Shown here one piece after another: positions 24,566 to 35,868 of a stretch of 64,000 bases of DNA. The notes under the pieces were generated by a model, which worked only from the letters and a program-made list of their open reading frames with translations, was not told the DNA's origin and made no database searches. This stretch comes from Dryocola sp. LX212. GTDB lineage: Bacteria; Pseudomonadota; Gammaproteobacteria; Enterobacterales; Enterobacteriaceae. Position 1 is the first letter of the stretch, and every line of letters begins with the position of its first letter. Made by a program: the position numbers and the translations under genes. The stretch is from the NCBI GenBank assembly GCA_041504365.1, contig CP167917.1, forward strand, positions 3,534,001 to 3,598,000. The letters run 5' to 3'.

Positions 24566-24612
24566 AATACTATATCTTGCGTGGTTGAATATCTTTTCAA
24601 CTACATCTAGTA
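24566..24612 (+). promoter_or_regulatory. Paired NrdR boxes before nrdHIEF
   Basis: Two similar elements, ACTATATCTTG (24569 to 24579) and ACTACATCTAG (24600 to 24610), are exactly 31 bases apart, three turns of the helix. Both fit the NrdR box (C-W-A-T-A-T-W-T-W-G-type) with one or two mismatches, and this spacing is the one seen in NrdR-regulated promoters. They lie 35 bases before the nrdH start, so they probably repress the operon when dATP is high. Confidence 0.75.
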
Positions 24613-24644
24613 TTCAATCATCAACCAATGAGAGAATACGAATC

Positions 24645-24881
24645 ATGCGCATTACCATTTACACGCGTAACGACTGCGTTCAGTGCCATGCAACCAAACG
24701 CGCCATCGAAAGCCGTGGCTTCGCCTTTGAGCTGGTGAATCTCGACCAGCAGCCCGAAGCGGCGGACGATCTGCGGGCCATGGGTTTTCGCCAGCTGCCG
24801 GTCGTTGTCACCGACCAGGAGAGCTGGAGCGGCTTCCGCCCGGACATGATCAACCGCCTGCGCCTCGCTGCCCAGGCATGA
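24645..24881 (+). CDS. nrdH: NrdH glutaredoxin-like redoxin
   Basis: The start at 24645 gives [20 protein letters not shown] with the redox-active C-V-Q-C pair at residues 11 to 14, as in NrdH proteins. At 78 residues it is close to the E. coli length (81). NrdH has a glutaredoxin-like sequence but is reduced by thioredoxin reductase, and supplies electrons to the NrdEF reductase. The FRPDMINRL tail is the family signature. The stop overlaps the nrdI start (ATGA). Confidence 0.95.
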   Translation: MRITIYTRNDCVQCHATKRAIESRGFAFELVNLDQQPEAADDLRAMGFRQLPVVVTDQESWSGFRPDMINRLRLAAQA

Positions 24882-25288
24882 GCAGCCTCGTTTATTTCTC
24901 CAGCGTTTCGGAAAACACCCGCCGCTTTGTCGGGCGGCTGGGGCTGCCCGCCCTGCGCATTCCGCTTGAGGTTAAACAGAAGCTGGTCGTGACCGAACCC
25001 TATATTTTGATCGTCCCCAGCTACGGCGGCGGCGGGATTGCAGGCGCGGTGCCGGCTCAGGTCATTCGCTTTTTGAACAACCCTGAAAACCGGGCTTTGC
25101 TGCGCGGGGTGATCGCCAGCGGCAACCGCAGCTTCGGGGAAGGGTTCTGTCGGGCGGGCGACGTGATAGCCCAAAAATGCCGGGTGCCGTACCTCTATCG
25201 TTTTGAGCTGCTCGGCACCGAACAAGACATCGAAAACGTGCGTAAAGGAGTGAGCGAATTTTGGCTACGACAGAATCAATCCGCGTAA
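24878..25288 (+). CDS. nrdI: NrdI flavodoxin-like protein
   Basis: The 136-residue product starts [20 protein letters not shown] (FMN phosphate-binding loop) and contains [20 protein letters not shown] and [15 protein letters not shown], which are hallmarks of NrdI. NrdI is the flavodoxin that generates the oxidant needed to build the Mn(III)2-tyrosyl radical in NrdF. Its start overlaps the nrdH stop by four bases, and its end overlaps nrdE by 28 bases, so the operon is translationally coupled. Confidence 0.95.
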   Translation: MSSLVYFSSVSENTRRFVGRLGLPALRIPLEVKQKLVVTEPYILIVPSYGGGGIAGAVPAQVIRFLNNPENRALLRGVIASGNRSFGEGFCRAGDVIAQKCRVPYLYRFELLGTEQDIENVRKGVSEFWLRQNQSA

Positions 25289-27408
25289 CCGCGACCGGGA
25301 GCGCGGACTATCACGCGCTCAACGCCATGCTGAATCTTTATGATGCCGATGGCCGCATCCAGTTTGCCAAAGACGAGCTGGCGGTCGAAAAGTTCCATGA
25401 GCAGCACGTGCTGCCCCGCACCCGTCAGTATCCCAGCCAGCATGCAAGGCTCAGCGCTCTGGTTGCAGAAGGCTACTACGACGACTCAGTTCTGAAGCGC
25501 TACGAGTATGGCTTTGTCGTGGCGCTGTTTGAGAAGGCGCACAACAGCGGCTTCCGCTTCAAAACGTTCCTGGGCGCCTGGAAGTTTTACACCAGCTACA
25601 CCCTGAAGTCCTACGACGGTAAAGAGTACCTGGAGCACTTCGAGGATCGCGTCTGCATGGTAGCGCTGACGCTGGCGCAGGGCAGCGAGAAGCTAGCCTG
25701 GCTACTGATGGATGAGATGCTCTCCGGCCGCTTTCAGCCCGCCACACCCACCTTCCTGAACTGCGGCAAGCAGCAGCGCGGCGAGCTGGTCTCCTGCTTC
25801 CTGCTGCGCATCGAAGACAATATGGAGTCCATTGGCCGGGCGGTGAACTCTGCATTACAGCTTTCAAAGCGCGGCGGCGGCGTGGCATTTCTTCTCTCAA
25901 ACCTGCGCGAGGCCGGTGCGCCGATTAAGCGCATCGAAAACCAGTCGTCCGGCGTGATCCCCATAATGAAAATGCTCGAAGACGCGTTTTCCTACGCCAA
26001 CCAACTCGGCGCACGCCAGGGTGCCGGGGCCGTTTATCTGCACGCCCATCACCCGGACATTCTGCGTTTTCTGGATACCAAACGCGAAAACGCCGACGAA
26101 AAAATTCGTATCAAAACGCTTTCCCTCGGCGTGGTCATTCCTGACATCACCTTCCAGTTAGCGAAGGACAATCAGCCGATGGCGCTGTTCTCGCCGTATG
26201 ACGTTGAACGCCTCTACGGCAAGCCGTTTGGTGATATCGCGGTGAGCGAACGATATGAAGAGATGCTGGCGGACGAGCGCATCCGCAAAACGGTTATCAA
26301 CGCCCGAGACTTCTTCCAGCGGCTGGCGGAGATCCAGTTTGAGTCCGGCTATCCGTATATTATGTTTGAGGACACGGTTAATCGCGCCAATCCGATTGAT
26401 GGACGCATTAACATGAGCAACCTCTGCTCAGAGATTTTGCAGGTTAACAGCCCGTCCACCTATGACGAAAATCTCGACTACGCGCAGATCGGTAAAGACA
26501 TTTCATGCAATCTTGGCTCGCTGAATATCGCCCATACCATGGACTCGCCGAACTTTGGCCGCACGGTGGAGACGGCAATTCGTGGGCTGACGGCGGTCTC
26601 GGACATGAGCCATATCCGCTCGGTGCCTTCGATAGATGCCGGGAACGCGGCATCCCACGCGATTGGCCTCGGGCAGATGAACCTGCACGGCTATCTGGCC
26701 CGCGAGGGCATTGCCTACGGCTCGCCAGAAGGGCTGGACTTCACGAATATCTATTTCTACACCATCACCTGGCACGCCATTCGCGCCTCGAACCTGCTGG
26801 CTCAGGAGCGCAGCCAGCGCTTTGCGGGCTTTGAAAACTCCCGCTACGCCAGCGGCGACTATTTCCACCAGTATCTGGAAGAAGACTGGCAGCCGAAAAC
26901 CCACAAGGTACGCGAATTGTTTGCCGGGGCGGCGATAGAGATCCCGACGCGGGAACAGTGGCGGCAGCTGCGCGACGACGTTATGAAGCACGGCCTGTAC
27001 AACCAGAATTTACAGGCCATTCCGCCGACCGGCTCCATCTCGTATATCAACCATGCAACATCGAGCATTCATCCTATTGTCTCGCGCATTGAGATTCGCA
27101 AAGAGGGCAAAACCGGTCGCGTCTACTACCCTGCCCCGTTTATGACCAACGACAACCTCGAGTTTTATGAGGACGCCTACGACATCGGCCCGGAGAAGAT
27201 CATTGATACCTACGCCGAGGCCACACGCCACGTCGACCAGGGCTTGTCGCTGACGCTGTTTTTCCGGGATACAGCCACCACTCGCGACATCAATAAAGCA
27301 CAGATTTACGCCTGGAAAAAAGGCATTAAAACGCTCTATTACATTCGCCTCCGGCAGATGGCGCTGGAAGGAACGGAGGTGCTGGGCTGCGTGTCCTGCG
27401 CCTTATAA
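25261..27408 (+). CDS. nrdE: NrdE, class Ib ribonucleotide reductase large subunit
   Basis: The 715-residue product uses a TTG start at 25261 that overlaps nrdI; AAGGAG lies 10 bases upstream and the resulting N-terminus, MATTESIRV, fits NrdE. Recognisable blocks are [20 protein letters not shown] (active-site cysteine and regulatory serine region), [27 protein letters not shown] (radical-site cysteine region), and the C-terminal redox pair GCVSCAL. It binds NDPs and makes dNDPs; the class Ib form lacks the ATP-cone, consistent with the short N-terminus. It works with NrdF, NrdH and NrdI, especially under iron limitation or oxidative stress. Confidence 0.96.
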   Translation: MATTESIRVTATGSADYHALNAMLNLYDADGRIQFAKDELAVEKFHEQHVLPRTRQYPSQHARLSALVAEGYYDDSVLKRYEYGFVVALFEKAHNSGFRFKTFLGAWKFYTSYTLKSYDGKEYLEHFEDRVCMVALTLAQGSEKLAWLLMDEMLSGRFQPATPTFLNCGKQQRGELVSCFLLRIEDNMESIGRAVNSALQLSKRGGGVAFLLSNLREAGAPIKRIENQSSGVIPIMKMLEDAFSYANQLGARQGAGAVYLHAHHPDILRFLDTKRENADEKIRIKTLSLGVVIPDITFQLAKDNQPMALFSPYDVERLYGKPFGDIAVSERYEEMLADERIRKTVINARDFFQRLAEIQFESGYPYIMFEDTVNRANPIDGRINMSNLCSEILQVNSPSTYDENLDYAQIGKDISCNLGSLNIAHTMDSPNFGRTVETAIRGLTAVSDMSHIRSVPSIDAGNAASHAIGLGQMNLHGYLAREGIAYGSPEGLDFTNIYFYTITWHAIRASNLLAQERSQRFAGFENSRYASGDYFHQYLEEDWQPKTHKVRELFAGAAIEIPTREQWRQLRDDVMKHGLYNQNLQAIPPTGSISYINHATSSIHPIVSRIEIRKEGKTGRVYYPAPFMTNDNLEFYEDAYDIGPEKIIDTYAEATRHVDQGLSLTLFFRDTATTRDINKAQIYAWKKGIKTLYYIRLRQMALEGTEVLGCVSCAL

Positions 27409-28380
<972 letters not shown>

Positions 28381-28401
28381 TATTGCCTGAGGTGTCTTAA
28401 G

Positions 28402-28541
28402 TGTCGGATGGCGCTGACGCTTATCCGACCTACAAAAACTAATGGATGGCGCTGGCGTTTATCCGATCTACAAAAACTAATGGGCAACGCTGGCGCTTAT
28501 CCGATTTACAAAAATGGGTGGATAAGCGCAGCGTCACCCGG
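28402..28541. repeat. REP cluster (BIME) between nrdF and betT
   Basis: Three plus-orientation copies of GGATGGCGCTGACGCTTATC-like units joined by CTACAAAAACTAATG spacers, followed by one inverted copy (GGTGGATAAGCGCAGCGTCA). It separates convergent nrdF and betT and can protect mRNA ends or bind gyrase, as known for BIMEs. Confidence 0.8.
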
Positions 28542-28545
28542 CTGG

Positions 28546-30540
28546 TTAACGAACCAGATGCAGGAAGTGCAGGTGCTTCTCGTACTGGTCAAGGATATCG
28601 TGGATGATCTGTTCCTGGTTCCAGCCCATCACATCGTAATCCTGCCCGCCTTCTCTCAGGTGAACCTCACCCCGGTAATATTTCTGTTCGTCGTCACGCT
28701 CTTCTTCGCTCAGGCCAGCCAGCGCAAAGGCGGGTTGAATATAAGCGCGCAGTCGAACTTCATACACGAAGTTGAGATCGTCACCAAAATCCACTTCGAA
28801 ACGAATGCGATCGTCCGCGGTATCGTCAATGGCGGAGACGGTATTCTGCTTAGCCAGCTCCGCTTCCACCAGCAGCATCGCCGGGTGGACCACTTCGCTG
28901 ACGAAGCGTTTAACCTGCGAACGCTTCGGGAAATAGGCGATGTTTCGCAGGCGGCGCTGCCAGGAGATCGGATTGCGGGCAGCGGTTGGCGCGATGGTGG
29001 TCATCTGCTGGCTGTCCTGCTTGTAGGCGTCAATACGTAGCGCCTTCAGCAAACCATAAATCGAGACCAGCAGGATGACAGAGAACGGCAGCGCACTGGC
29101 GATTGTCACCGTTTGCAGCGCCCCCAGCCCACCGGCAATCAGCAGAGCAATCGCTACTGCGCCCATCATGGCTGCCCAGAAGATCCGCTGCCAGACCGGC
29201 GTCTGGTCGGAGCCACCGGAGGCCAGGGTATCCACCACCATTGCGCCGGAATCCGCAGAGGTGACAAAGAACACCACGACCATTGCCATCGCGATAAGGG
29301 ACAGAACGGTAGAGAACGGGAAGTGCTCGAGGAAGTTGAACAACGCCAGCGAAACGTCGGTCTGAACCGTATTAGCCAGATCCTTCGCCCCTTTATTCAT
29401 AATCAGATTTATAGCCGTATTGCCGAATACCGTCATCCACAGCAGCGTAAAGCCTGCCGGAACGAACAGCACGCCCGTCACAAACTCACGAATGGTACGG
29501 CCACGGGAAACGCGGGCGATAAACATGCCGACGAACGGCGACCACGACAGCCACCAGCCCCAGTAGAGCAGCGTCCAGCCGCCCAGCCAGTTGGTGGATT
29601 TAGGCTCATAGGCGTAGAGGTTAAAGGTCTTACTGACGATCTCCGAAAGATAGCCGCCGGTATTCTCCACAAAGGATTTCAATATCAGGACGGTTGGGCC
29701 GAGGATCATGACCAGCAGCAGCAGCAGCACGGCAAGACCGAGGTTCAGTTCGGATAAGATACGAATACCCTTATCCAGCCCAGAGACTACGGAAAGCGTT
29801 GCCAGACCGGTGATGACCACTATCAGTATCACCTGCACGGTTTCGTTAATTGGCACGCCGAACAGGTGGTTCAGCCCCGCATTGACCTGCAATACCCCAT
29901 AGCCGAGCGAAGTAGCGACGCCAAATACCGTGCCGATAACAGCAAAGATGTCCACCGCATGGCCAATCGGCCCGTAAATTCGGTTGCCGATAATAGGATA
30001 GAGCGCGGAGCGCAACGTCAGCGGCAAACCGTGGCGATAGCTGAAGAAGGCAAGAATCAGCCCGACGATGGCATAAATTGCCCAGGCGTGAAGACCCCAG
30101 TGGAAGAAGGTCAGGCGCATGGCCTGCTTGGCGGCCTCTATAGTTTCCGGTGTGCCGACGGGCGGGTTCAGATAGTGCATCACCGGTTCGGAAACGCCAA
30201 AGAACATCAGGCCGATGCCCATGCCCGCAGAGAACAGCATGGCAAACCACGAGACATAGCTAAAATCTGGCTGAGCGTGATCCGGCCCAAGCTTGATGTT
30301 GCCGTAGCGGGACAGGCCCAGGTAGGTCACGCTAAGAAGAATGAGGGCAACGGCGAGGATATAGAACCAGCTGGCGTTAGTGAAAATTCCCTGCTGCAGC
30401 GCTTTGAATTTGCGGTCCGCTAACTCGGGAAAAACGGAAGAAAAAGTAACAAGAACAATGATTAATGCGGCAGAGATAAAAAACACAGGGGGATTTATCT
30501 TGCTGCGGCTAACGACGTTTTCCGTATCGTTTTGACTCAT
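28546..30540 (-). CDS. betT: BetT-type BCCT-family betaine/choline transporter
   Basis: The 664-residue product has twelve membrane helices and the BCCT signature around residues 330 to 370 (TLLYWGWWLSWSPFVGMFIA, RVSRGRTIREFVTGV), plus the aromatic box region FSAGMGIGLMFFGVSEPVMH. The soluble C-terminal tail of about 150 residues (from NIAYFPKRSQVKRFVSEV to the end) is typical of E. coli BetT, where it senses osmotic stress. E. coli BetT imports choline. Here the gene lacks the adjacent betIBA genes and is divergent from proVWX, so it may instead take up another osmoprotectant; substrate is therefore open. The start at 30540 follows AAAAGG. Confidence 0.85.
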   Translation of the reverse strand: MSQNDTENVVSRSKINPPVFFISAALIIVLVTFSSVFPELADRKFKALQQGIFTNASWFYILAVALILLSVTYLGLSRYGNIKLGPDHAQPDFSYVSWFAMLFSAGMGIGLMFFGVSEPVMHYLNPPVGTPETIEAAKQAMRLTFFHWGLHAWAIYAIVGLILAFFSYRHGLPLTLRSALYPIIGNRIYGPIGHAVDIFAVIGTVFGVATSLGYGVLQVNAGLNHLFGVPINETVQVILIVVITGLATLSVVSGLDKGIRILSELNLGLAVLLLLLVMILGPTVLILKSFVENTGGYLSEIVSKTFNLYAYEPKSTNWLGGWTLLYWGWWLSWSPFVGMFIARVSRGRTIREFVTGVLFVPAGFTLLWMTVFGNTAINLIMNKGAKDLANTVQTDVSLALFNFLEHFPFSTVLSLIAMAMVVVFFVTSADSGAMVVDTLASGGSDQTPVWQRIFWAAMMGAVAIALLIAGGLGALQTVTIASALPFSVILLVSIYGLLKALRIDAYKQDSQQMTTIAPTAARNPISWQRRLRNIAYFPKRSQVKRFVSEVVHPAMLLVEAELAKQNTVSAIDDTADDRIRFEVDFGDDLNFVYEVRLRAYIQPAFALAGLSEEERDDEQKYYRGEVHLREGGQDYDVMGWNQEQIIHDILDQYEKHLHFLHLVR

Positions 30541-31079
30541 AACATACCTTTTGGTTAGTCCGTTAAAGATATCTCTTTAATTGGGTAAAAACCTTTTAAC
30601 AAACGAAAAAATTGACGCCTGAAAAAGCTGAACCGCAGAGTTTACCATAAAGAAAATCCTAAATTATTAAAAAGGTCATACAGAAAAATCGTGCACGTAA
30701 TCTGTGGACGATCTCCTCCATTCCTTAAGTAGTGAGCGAAATATAACGAAGTGCGCTGACCAATTTTCAAAGCCACATTTATTTAAGAGAAATCACTTTT
30801 CATCTGTGTAATAGCTGCACATGATGAAGATCACAATTTACACAGAATGACATCCATTCCGGCAGAATAATCCACCGCTGACAAAAAACATCGCCTGCTG
30901 CGGGTTTGCCGTTAGCCCCTGCTATTACTGAAAATTTCGCCCACGCTTGTTTTGTGGATATTGTTCCAGGGGAGCTTGAGGGTTGTCTCAGAATCTGAGT
31001 ATGTTAGGGTATAACCCGGTAAATATTTCCATCAGGATATTGTGTATCGCTAAATTAAACATGGGATTAACTTTATTGC
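30541..31079. other. betT/proV divergent regulatory region
   Basis: This 539-base stretch has no gene. It contains the proU promoter (30983 to 31010) near its right side and must contain the betT promoter near its left. The sequence is AT-rich with A/T tracts near 30590 to 30700, as expected for H-NS control of proU, which also uses a downstream element inside proV in E. coli. Confidence 0.6.
30983..31010 (+). promoter_or_regulatory. proU sigma70 (P2-type) promoter
   Basis: TTGTCT (30983 to 30988), a 16-base spacer and TAGGGT (31005 to 31010) match the E. coli proU P2 promoter (TTGCCT, 16, TAGGGT) very closely, including the CTCAGAATCTGAGTATGT spacer. The distance to the proV ATG is about 70 bases. 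Confidence 0.85.
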
Positions 31080-32282
31080 ATGGCAATTAAATTAGAAGTA
31101 AAGAATTTATATAAAGTATTTGGCGAGCATCCACAGCGCGCATTCAAATATATAGAGAAAGGCCTTACTAAAGCAGAGATACTGGAAAAGACAGGGCTGT
31201 CACTTGGCGTGAAAGACGCCAGTCTGGCAATTGAAGAAGGCGAGATCTTCGTCATCATGGGGTTATCCGGCTCGGGTAAATCGACCATGGTTCGCCTTCT
31301 CAATCGCCTGATTGAACCAACCCGTGGACAGGTGCTGATTGACGGCGTGGATATTGCCAAAATATCAGATTCAGAACTCCGCGAGGTTCGCAAAAATAAG
31401 ATCTCAATGGTTTTCCAGTCCTTCGCTTTAATGCCGCATATGACCGTGCTGAATAATACCGCTTTTGGCATGGAATTAGCGGGCATGCCGGTTGCTGAAC
31501 GTCAGGAAAAAGCCCTTGATGCATTGCGTCAGGTTGGGCTGGAGAATTATTCCCACGCTTATCCTGATGAACTATCCGGCGGCATGCGTCAGCGTGTAGG
31601 ATTAGCCCGCGCGCTGGCCATCAATCCAGACATATTATTGATGGATGAAGCCTTTTCGGCCCTCGACCCGTTAATTCGTACTGAGATGCAGGATGAACTA
31701 GTTAAATTACAGGCGAAGCATCAGCGTACCATCGTCTTTATTTCCCACGATCTTGATGAGGCTATGCGTATTGGCGACCGGATTGCCATTATGCAGGGCG
31801 GTGAAGTTGTGCAGGTCGGCACGCCGGATGAAATTCTTAATAATCCGGCTAATGACTATGTGCGCACCTTCTTCCGCGGCGTGGATATCAGCCAGGTCTT
31901 CAGCGCAAAAGATATCGCCCGCCGCAGCCCGGCTGGCCTGCTGCGCAAGACCGCCGGCTTTGGTCCCCGCGTGGCCCTGAAGCTGCTGCAGGATGACGAC
32001 CGTGAATATGGCTATGTCATTGAGCGCGGCCAGAAGTTCCTCGGCATCGTCTCTACCGACTCCCTGAAAAGCGCACTGGCTAACGGGCTGGGTCTGGAAA
32101 GCGCGTTTCTGGAGTCCCCGGCGCCCGTCTCCGCCGACACGTCACTGAGCGACCTGCTCACCCATGTAGGCCAGGCTCCGTGCGCGGTGCCGGTAGTGGG
32201 CGATGAGAATCAGTACGTGGGCATCATCTCGAAAGGGGTGCTGCTGCAGGCATTAGACCGTGAGGGGGCAACCAGTGAGTAA
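31080..32282 (+). CDS. proV: ProV, glycine betaine/proline ABC transporter ATPase
   Basis: The 400-residue product has Walker [13 protein letters not shown] (about residues 60 to 71), signature [16 protein letters not shown], Walker [14 protein letters not shown], and two C-terminal CBS domains (residues about 285 to 400, with [20 protein letters not shown] and [12 protein letters not shown]), as in OpuA/ProV-type osmoregulated ATPases. It powers ProU uptake of glycine betaine and proline betaine. The stop overlaps the proW start. Length is the same as E. coli ProV. Confidence 0.97.
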   Translation: MAIKLEVKNLYKVFGEHPQRAFKYIEKGLTKAEILEKTGLSLGVKDASLAIEEGEIFVIMGLSGSGKSTMVRLLNRLIEPTRGQVLIDGVDIAKISDSELREVRKNKISMVFQSFALMPHMTVLNNTAFGMELAGMPVAERQEKALDALRQVGLENYSHAYPDELSGGMRQRVGLARALAINPDILLMDEAFSALDPLIRTEMQDELVKLQAKHQRTIVFISHDLDEAMRIGDRIAIMQGGEVVQVGTPDEILNNPANDYVRTFFRGVDISQVFSAKDIARRSPAGLLRKTAGFGPRVALKLLQDDDREYGYVIERGQKFLGIVSTDSLKSALANGLGLESAFLESPAPVSADTSLSDLLTHVGQAPCAVPVVGDENQYVGIISKGVLLQALDREGATSE

Positions 32283-33357
32283 TTCAGCAAATCCGTGGGA
32301 TACCGGCAGCGCGGCTGCCGACGCAACAACCAATCAGGCCGCTTCCAGCGCAGACGCGTGGGGCAGCCAGGCAGCATCAGCGCCTGCCGCCAGCGGCGGG
32401 TCAGACTGGCTGAATGCTGCTCCTGCGCCGCAGGCCGAACATTTTAATATTCTCGATCCGTTCCATAAGACGCTGATCCCGCTCGACACATGGGTAACAC
32501 ACGGCATCGATTGGGTGGTCACTAACTTCCGTCCGGTGTTCCAGGGCATCCGCGTGCCGGTAGATTACATCCTCAGTGGCTTCCAGCATTTTCTGCTGGG
32601 GATGCCCGCACCGGTGGCCATTATTATCTTCGCGCTGATCGCCTGGCAGATGTCCAGCCTCGGTATGGGGATCGCCACGCTCGTCTCGCTGGTCGCCATT
32701 GGTGCCATCGGGGCCTGGTCCCAGGCGATGGTCACCCTGGCGCTGGTGCTGACCGCCCTGCTGTTCTGCATGATTATCGGGCTACCGCTCGGCATATGGC
32801 TTGCGCGCAGCGAGCGGGCGGCAAAATTTATCCGACCGCTGCTTGATGCGATGCAGACCACCCCGGCATTCGTCTATCTGGTGCCGATTGTGATGCTGTT
32901 TGGCATCGGCAACGTGCCGGGCGTAGTGGTGACGATTATCTTCGCCCTGCCGCCAATCGTGCGCCTGACCATTCTGGGGATTAAACAGGTGCCGGAAGAT
33001 CTGATTGAGGCCGCTCGTTCGTTCGGCGCAAGCCCGCATCAGATGTTGTTCAAAGTGCAGCTTCCGCTGGCGATGCCGACCATCATGGCCGGCGTCAACC
33101 AGACGCTGATGCTCGCCCTTTCTATGGTGGTAATCGCCTCGATGATTGCCGTAGGCGGCCTTGGCCAGATGGTGCTGCGCGGCATAGGCCGTCTGGATAT
33201 GGGCCTTGCCACCGTCGGCGGCGTGGGGATCGTGATCCTCGCTATTATTCTTGACCGCCTGACGCAGTCCATTGGCCGCGATTCGCGTAGCCGTGGCAAC
33301 CGCCGCTGGTACACCACCGGCCCGCTGGGTCTTCTGACCCGTCCCTTCTGTAAATAA
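32275..33357 (+). CDS. proW: ProW, glycine betaine/proline ABC transporter permease
   Basis: A GTG at 32275, inside the last codons of proV (8-base overlap), gives [20 protein letters not shown], a long polar N-terminus of about 100 residues typical of ProW. The membrane part has seven or so helices and the binding-protein-dependent permease loop [20 protein letters not shown]. The in-frame GTG at 32260 is less likely because the family begins just before NPWDT. ProW is the ProU membrane channel. Confidence 0.95.
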   Translation: MSNSANPWDTGSAAADATTNQAASSADAWGSQAASAPAASGGSDWLNAAPAPQAEHFNILDPFHKTLIPLDTWVTHGIDWVVTNFRPVFQGIRVPVDYILSGFQHFLLGMPAPVAIIIFALIAWQMSSLGMGIATLVSLVAIGAIGAWSQAMVTLALVLTALLFCMIIGLPLGIWLARSERAAKFIRPLLDAMQTTPAFVYLVPIVMLFGIGNVPGVVVTIIFALPPIVRLTILGIKQVPEDLIEAARSFGASPHQMLFKVQLPLAMPTIMAGVNQTLMLALSMVVIASMIAVGGLGQMVLRGIGRLDMGLATVGGVGIVILAIILDRLTQSIGRDSRSRGNRRWYTTGPLGLLTRPFCK

Positions 33358-33414
33358 GCCTGGCGGCGGCAGCTTTGCCGCCCCTTGCCCCATCACAACA
33401 ATTAAGGATTAACG

Positions 33415-34407
33415 ATGCGACACACTGCGATCTTAGCCACAGCCCTTGCCACACTCGTTACCACCAGCACCTTTGCCGCCGACCTGCCGGGCAAAGGCAT
33501 TACCGTTCAGCCGATTCAAAGCACCATCTCCGAAGAGACGTTCCAGACGCTGCTGGTGAGCCGAGCGCTGGAGAAAATGGGCTACACCGTCAATAAGCCA
33601 AGCGAAGTGGACTACAACGTGGCCTACACCTCAATTTCCTCTGGCGATGCCACTTTTACCGCCACTAACTGGCAGCCCCTGCACGACGACATGTTTGCCG
33701 CCGCCGGTGGAGACAAAAAGTTTTATCGCGAGGGGAATTATGTCGAAGGTGCCGCTCAGGGCTATCTCATCGATAAAAAAACCGCTGAGAAGTACAAAAT
33801 CAGCAATATTGCCCAGCTCAAAGATCCCAAAATCGCCAAACTGTTCGATACCAACGGCGACGGTAAAGCGGATCTGACCGGCTGCACGCCTGGCTGGGGC
33901 TGCGAAGCCGTTATCAACCATCAGATTGAGGCCTTCGGGCTGAGCAATACCGTGGTGCACAACCAGGGTAACTACTCCGCAATGATCGCCGATACCATTA
34001 CGCGTCATAAAGAAGGCAAGCCGATTCTGTACTACACCTGGACGCCGTACTGGGTGAGCGATGTGATGGTGCCGGGGAAAGACGTGGTCTGGCTGCAGGT
34101 GCCGTTCTCTTCCATGCCTGGCGAGCAGAAGGATATCGATACCAAGCTGCCTAACGGCGCGAACTACGGCTTCCCGGTGAACACCATGCACATCGTAGCG
34201 AACAAAGCCTGGGCGGAGAAAAACCCGCAGGCGGCGAAGCTGTTCAGCCTGATGAAGCTGCCGCTGGCGGATATCAACGCCGAGAATGCCATGATGCATG
34301 CCGGTCACGCTTCCGAAGCGGATATTCAGGGTCACGTTGACGGCTGGATCAAAGCGCACCAGGCGCAGTTTGACGGCTGGGTGAAAGAAGCTTTAGCCGC
34401 TAAGTAA
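33415..34407 (+). CDS. proX: ProX, glycine betaine periplasmic binding protein
   Basis: The 330-residue product has a signal peptide cleaved after about residue 21 ([22 protein letters not shown]). The mature protein carries the tryptophan-rich ligand box ([36 protein letters not shown]) that binds quaternary ammonium compounds, and a C-x5-C pair. AAGGATTAACG precedes the ATG. It delivers glycine betaine to ProVW. A repeat with a strong hairpin follows at 34420. Confidence 0.96.
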   Translation: MRHTAILATALATLVTTSTFAADLPGKGITVQPIQSTISEETFQTLLVSRALEKMGYTVNKPSEVDYNVAYTSISSGDATFTATNWQPLHDDMFAAAGGDKKFYREGNYVEGAAQGYLIDKKTAEKYKISNIAQLKDPKIAKLFDTNGDGKADLTGCTPGWGCEAVINHQIEAFGLSNTVVHNQGNYSAMIADTITRHKEGKPILYYTWTPYWVSDVMVPGKDVVWLQVPFSSMPGEQKDIDTKLPNGANYGFPVNTMHIVANKAWAEKNPQAAKLFSLMKLPLADINAENAMMHAGHASEADIQGHVDGWIKAHQAQFDGWVKEALAAK

Positions 34408-34419
34408 CGTTTCAGACAT

Positions 34420-34466
34420 CCCTCACTCTGCCCCTCCTCCCTCCAGGGAGAGGGCCGAGGTGAGGG
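34420..34466. repeat. Hairpin repeat after proX
   Basis: CCCTCACTCTGCCCCTCCTC and the inverted AGGGCCGAGGTGAGGG, around CCTCCAGGGAGAGG, form a long GC-rich hairpin of the CCCTCACCC/GGGTGAGGG type that recurs in enterobacterial genomes. It probably ends or stabilises the proU transcript. Confidence 0.6.
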
Positions 34467-34568
34467 TTATTGCTTCCCCATAACCGCACAATCCGACACC
34501 CACCCCACCTGTCTTAACCATCAATTTTCGTTATCATTCGCGATCTCAATGACAAGCTGAAGATAACA

Positions 34569-35753
34569 ATGAAAAATACCGCTCAGGGGCTCAGCCCCGC
34601 GCTGATTGCCCTGATGTCCGTGGCCACCGGCCTTGCCGTTGCCAGCAATTATTATGCGCAACCTCTGCTCGACACCATCGCCCGCGCCTTTTCTCTTTCC
34701 GTCAACCAGGCCGGGTTTATCGTCACCGCCGCCCAGCTGGGCTATGCCGCTGGCCTGCTGTTGCTGGTGCCGCTGGGGGATATGTTTGAACGACGCGGGC
34801 TTATCGTCTTTATGACGCTGCTGGCCGCGGGCGGCATGCTGATCACCGCCACCAGCCAGACGCTGCCGATGATGATCCTGGGTACCGCGCTCACCGGCCT
34901 GTTCTCCGTCGTCGCGCAGATCCTCGTGCCGCTTGCGGCTCACCTCGCGGAACCGGCTAAGCGTGGCAAAGTCGTGGGGACCATTATGAGCGGCCTGCTG
35001 CTGGGGATCCTGCTGGCGCGTACCGTCGCGGGCCTGCTGGCAAGCCTGGGCGGCTGGCGCACGGTTTACTGGGTTGCCAGCGTGCTGATGGTTATTATGG
35101 CTGTCGCCCTGTGGCGCGGTCTGCCAACCGTGAAGCAGGAAAACCATCTGAATTATCCGCAGCTTCTGGGTTCCGTATTCAGCCTGTTTATCAAAGACAG
35201 CCTGCTGCGCACCCGTGCCACGCTCGGCTGCCTCACCTTCGCCAACTTCAGCATTCTGTGGACCTCGATGGCGTTCCTGCTGGCTTCTCCGCCGTTTAAC
35301 TTCTCCGAAGGCGTCATCGGGCTGTTTGGCCTGGCGGGCGCGGCTGGCGAGCTGGGAGCGCGACCTGCGGGAGGATTTGCCGATAAGGGCAAGGCGCATC
35401 TCACCACAACCGTTGGTCTGGTGCTGCTGCTGCTCTCATGGATTGCCACCGCATTGGGCCAGTATTCGGTGATCGCGCTGATTATCGGTATTCTCGTCCT
35501 GGATCTTACCGTGCAGGGCGTTCATATCACCAACCAGACCGTGATTTACCGCATGATGCCGGAAGCCCGCAACCGCCTGACGGCTGGCTACATGACCAGC
35601 TATTTTATCGGCGGCGCCGCAGGGTCACTGATTTCAGCAAGTGCTTACCAACATGCTGGCTGGAATGGCGTTTGTGCGGCGGGCGCGATTATGGCCCTAC
35701 TAAACCTGGTGGTCTGGTGGCGCGGCTACCACCGCCAGGAGGTCTGCCAATAA
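34569..35753 (+). CDS. MFS transporter, intact YgaY-type exporter
   Basis: The 394-residue product has twelve membrane helices and the MFS signature between helices 2 and 3 (LVPLGDMFERRGLIV). The start MKNTAQGLSPALIALMSVAT follows GAAGATAAC. In E. coli the gene at this place (ygaY) is a pseudogene; here it is a full-length frame. Sequence character fits arabinose/drug-efflux-like (DHA1) exporters. The substrate is unknown. It stands between proX and ygaZ on the same strand, but a hairpin before ygaZ suggests separate transcription. Confidence 0.85.
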   Translation: MKNTAQGLSPALIALMSVATGLAVASNYYAQPLLDTIARAFSLSVNQAGFIVTAAQLGYAAGLLLLVPLGDMFERRGLIVFMTLLAAGGMLITATSQTLPMMILGTALTGLFSVVAQILVPLAAHLAEPAKRGKVVGTIMSGLLLGILLARTVAGLLASLGGWRTVYWVASVLMVIMAVALWRGLPTVKQENHLNYPQLLGSVFSLFIKDSLLRTRATLGCLTFANFSILWTSMAFLLASPPFNFSEGVIGLFGLAGAAGELGARPAGGFADKGKAHLTTTVGLVLLLLSWIATALGQYSVIALIIGILVLDLTVQGVHITNQTVIYRMMPEARNRLTAGYMTSYFIGGAAGSLISASAYQHAGWNGVCAAGAIMALLNLVVWWRGYHRQEVCQ

Positions 35754-35868
35754 TCCTTTACAACCCTTGTGGACAAACAAGGGTGTTAAGGCCTGGGGCA
35801 GTCTGGTAAGGTTGTCCCAGATTATTAATTCGAGTGACATTCACGCCGGTTATTTATAAAAATTTAAT

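Noticed and set aside
28408-29040. 210-codon plus-strand frame starting in the REP cluster
   Set aside because: It begins in REP repeats and continues antisense to betT.
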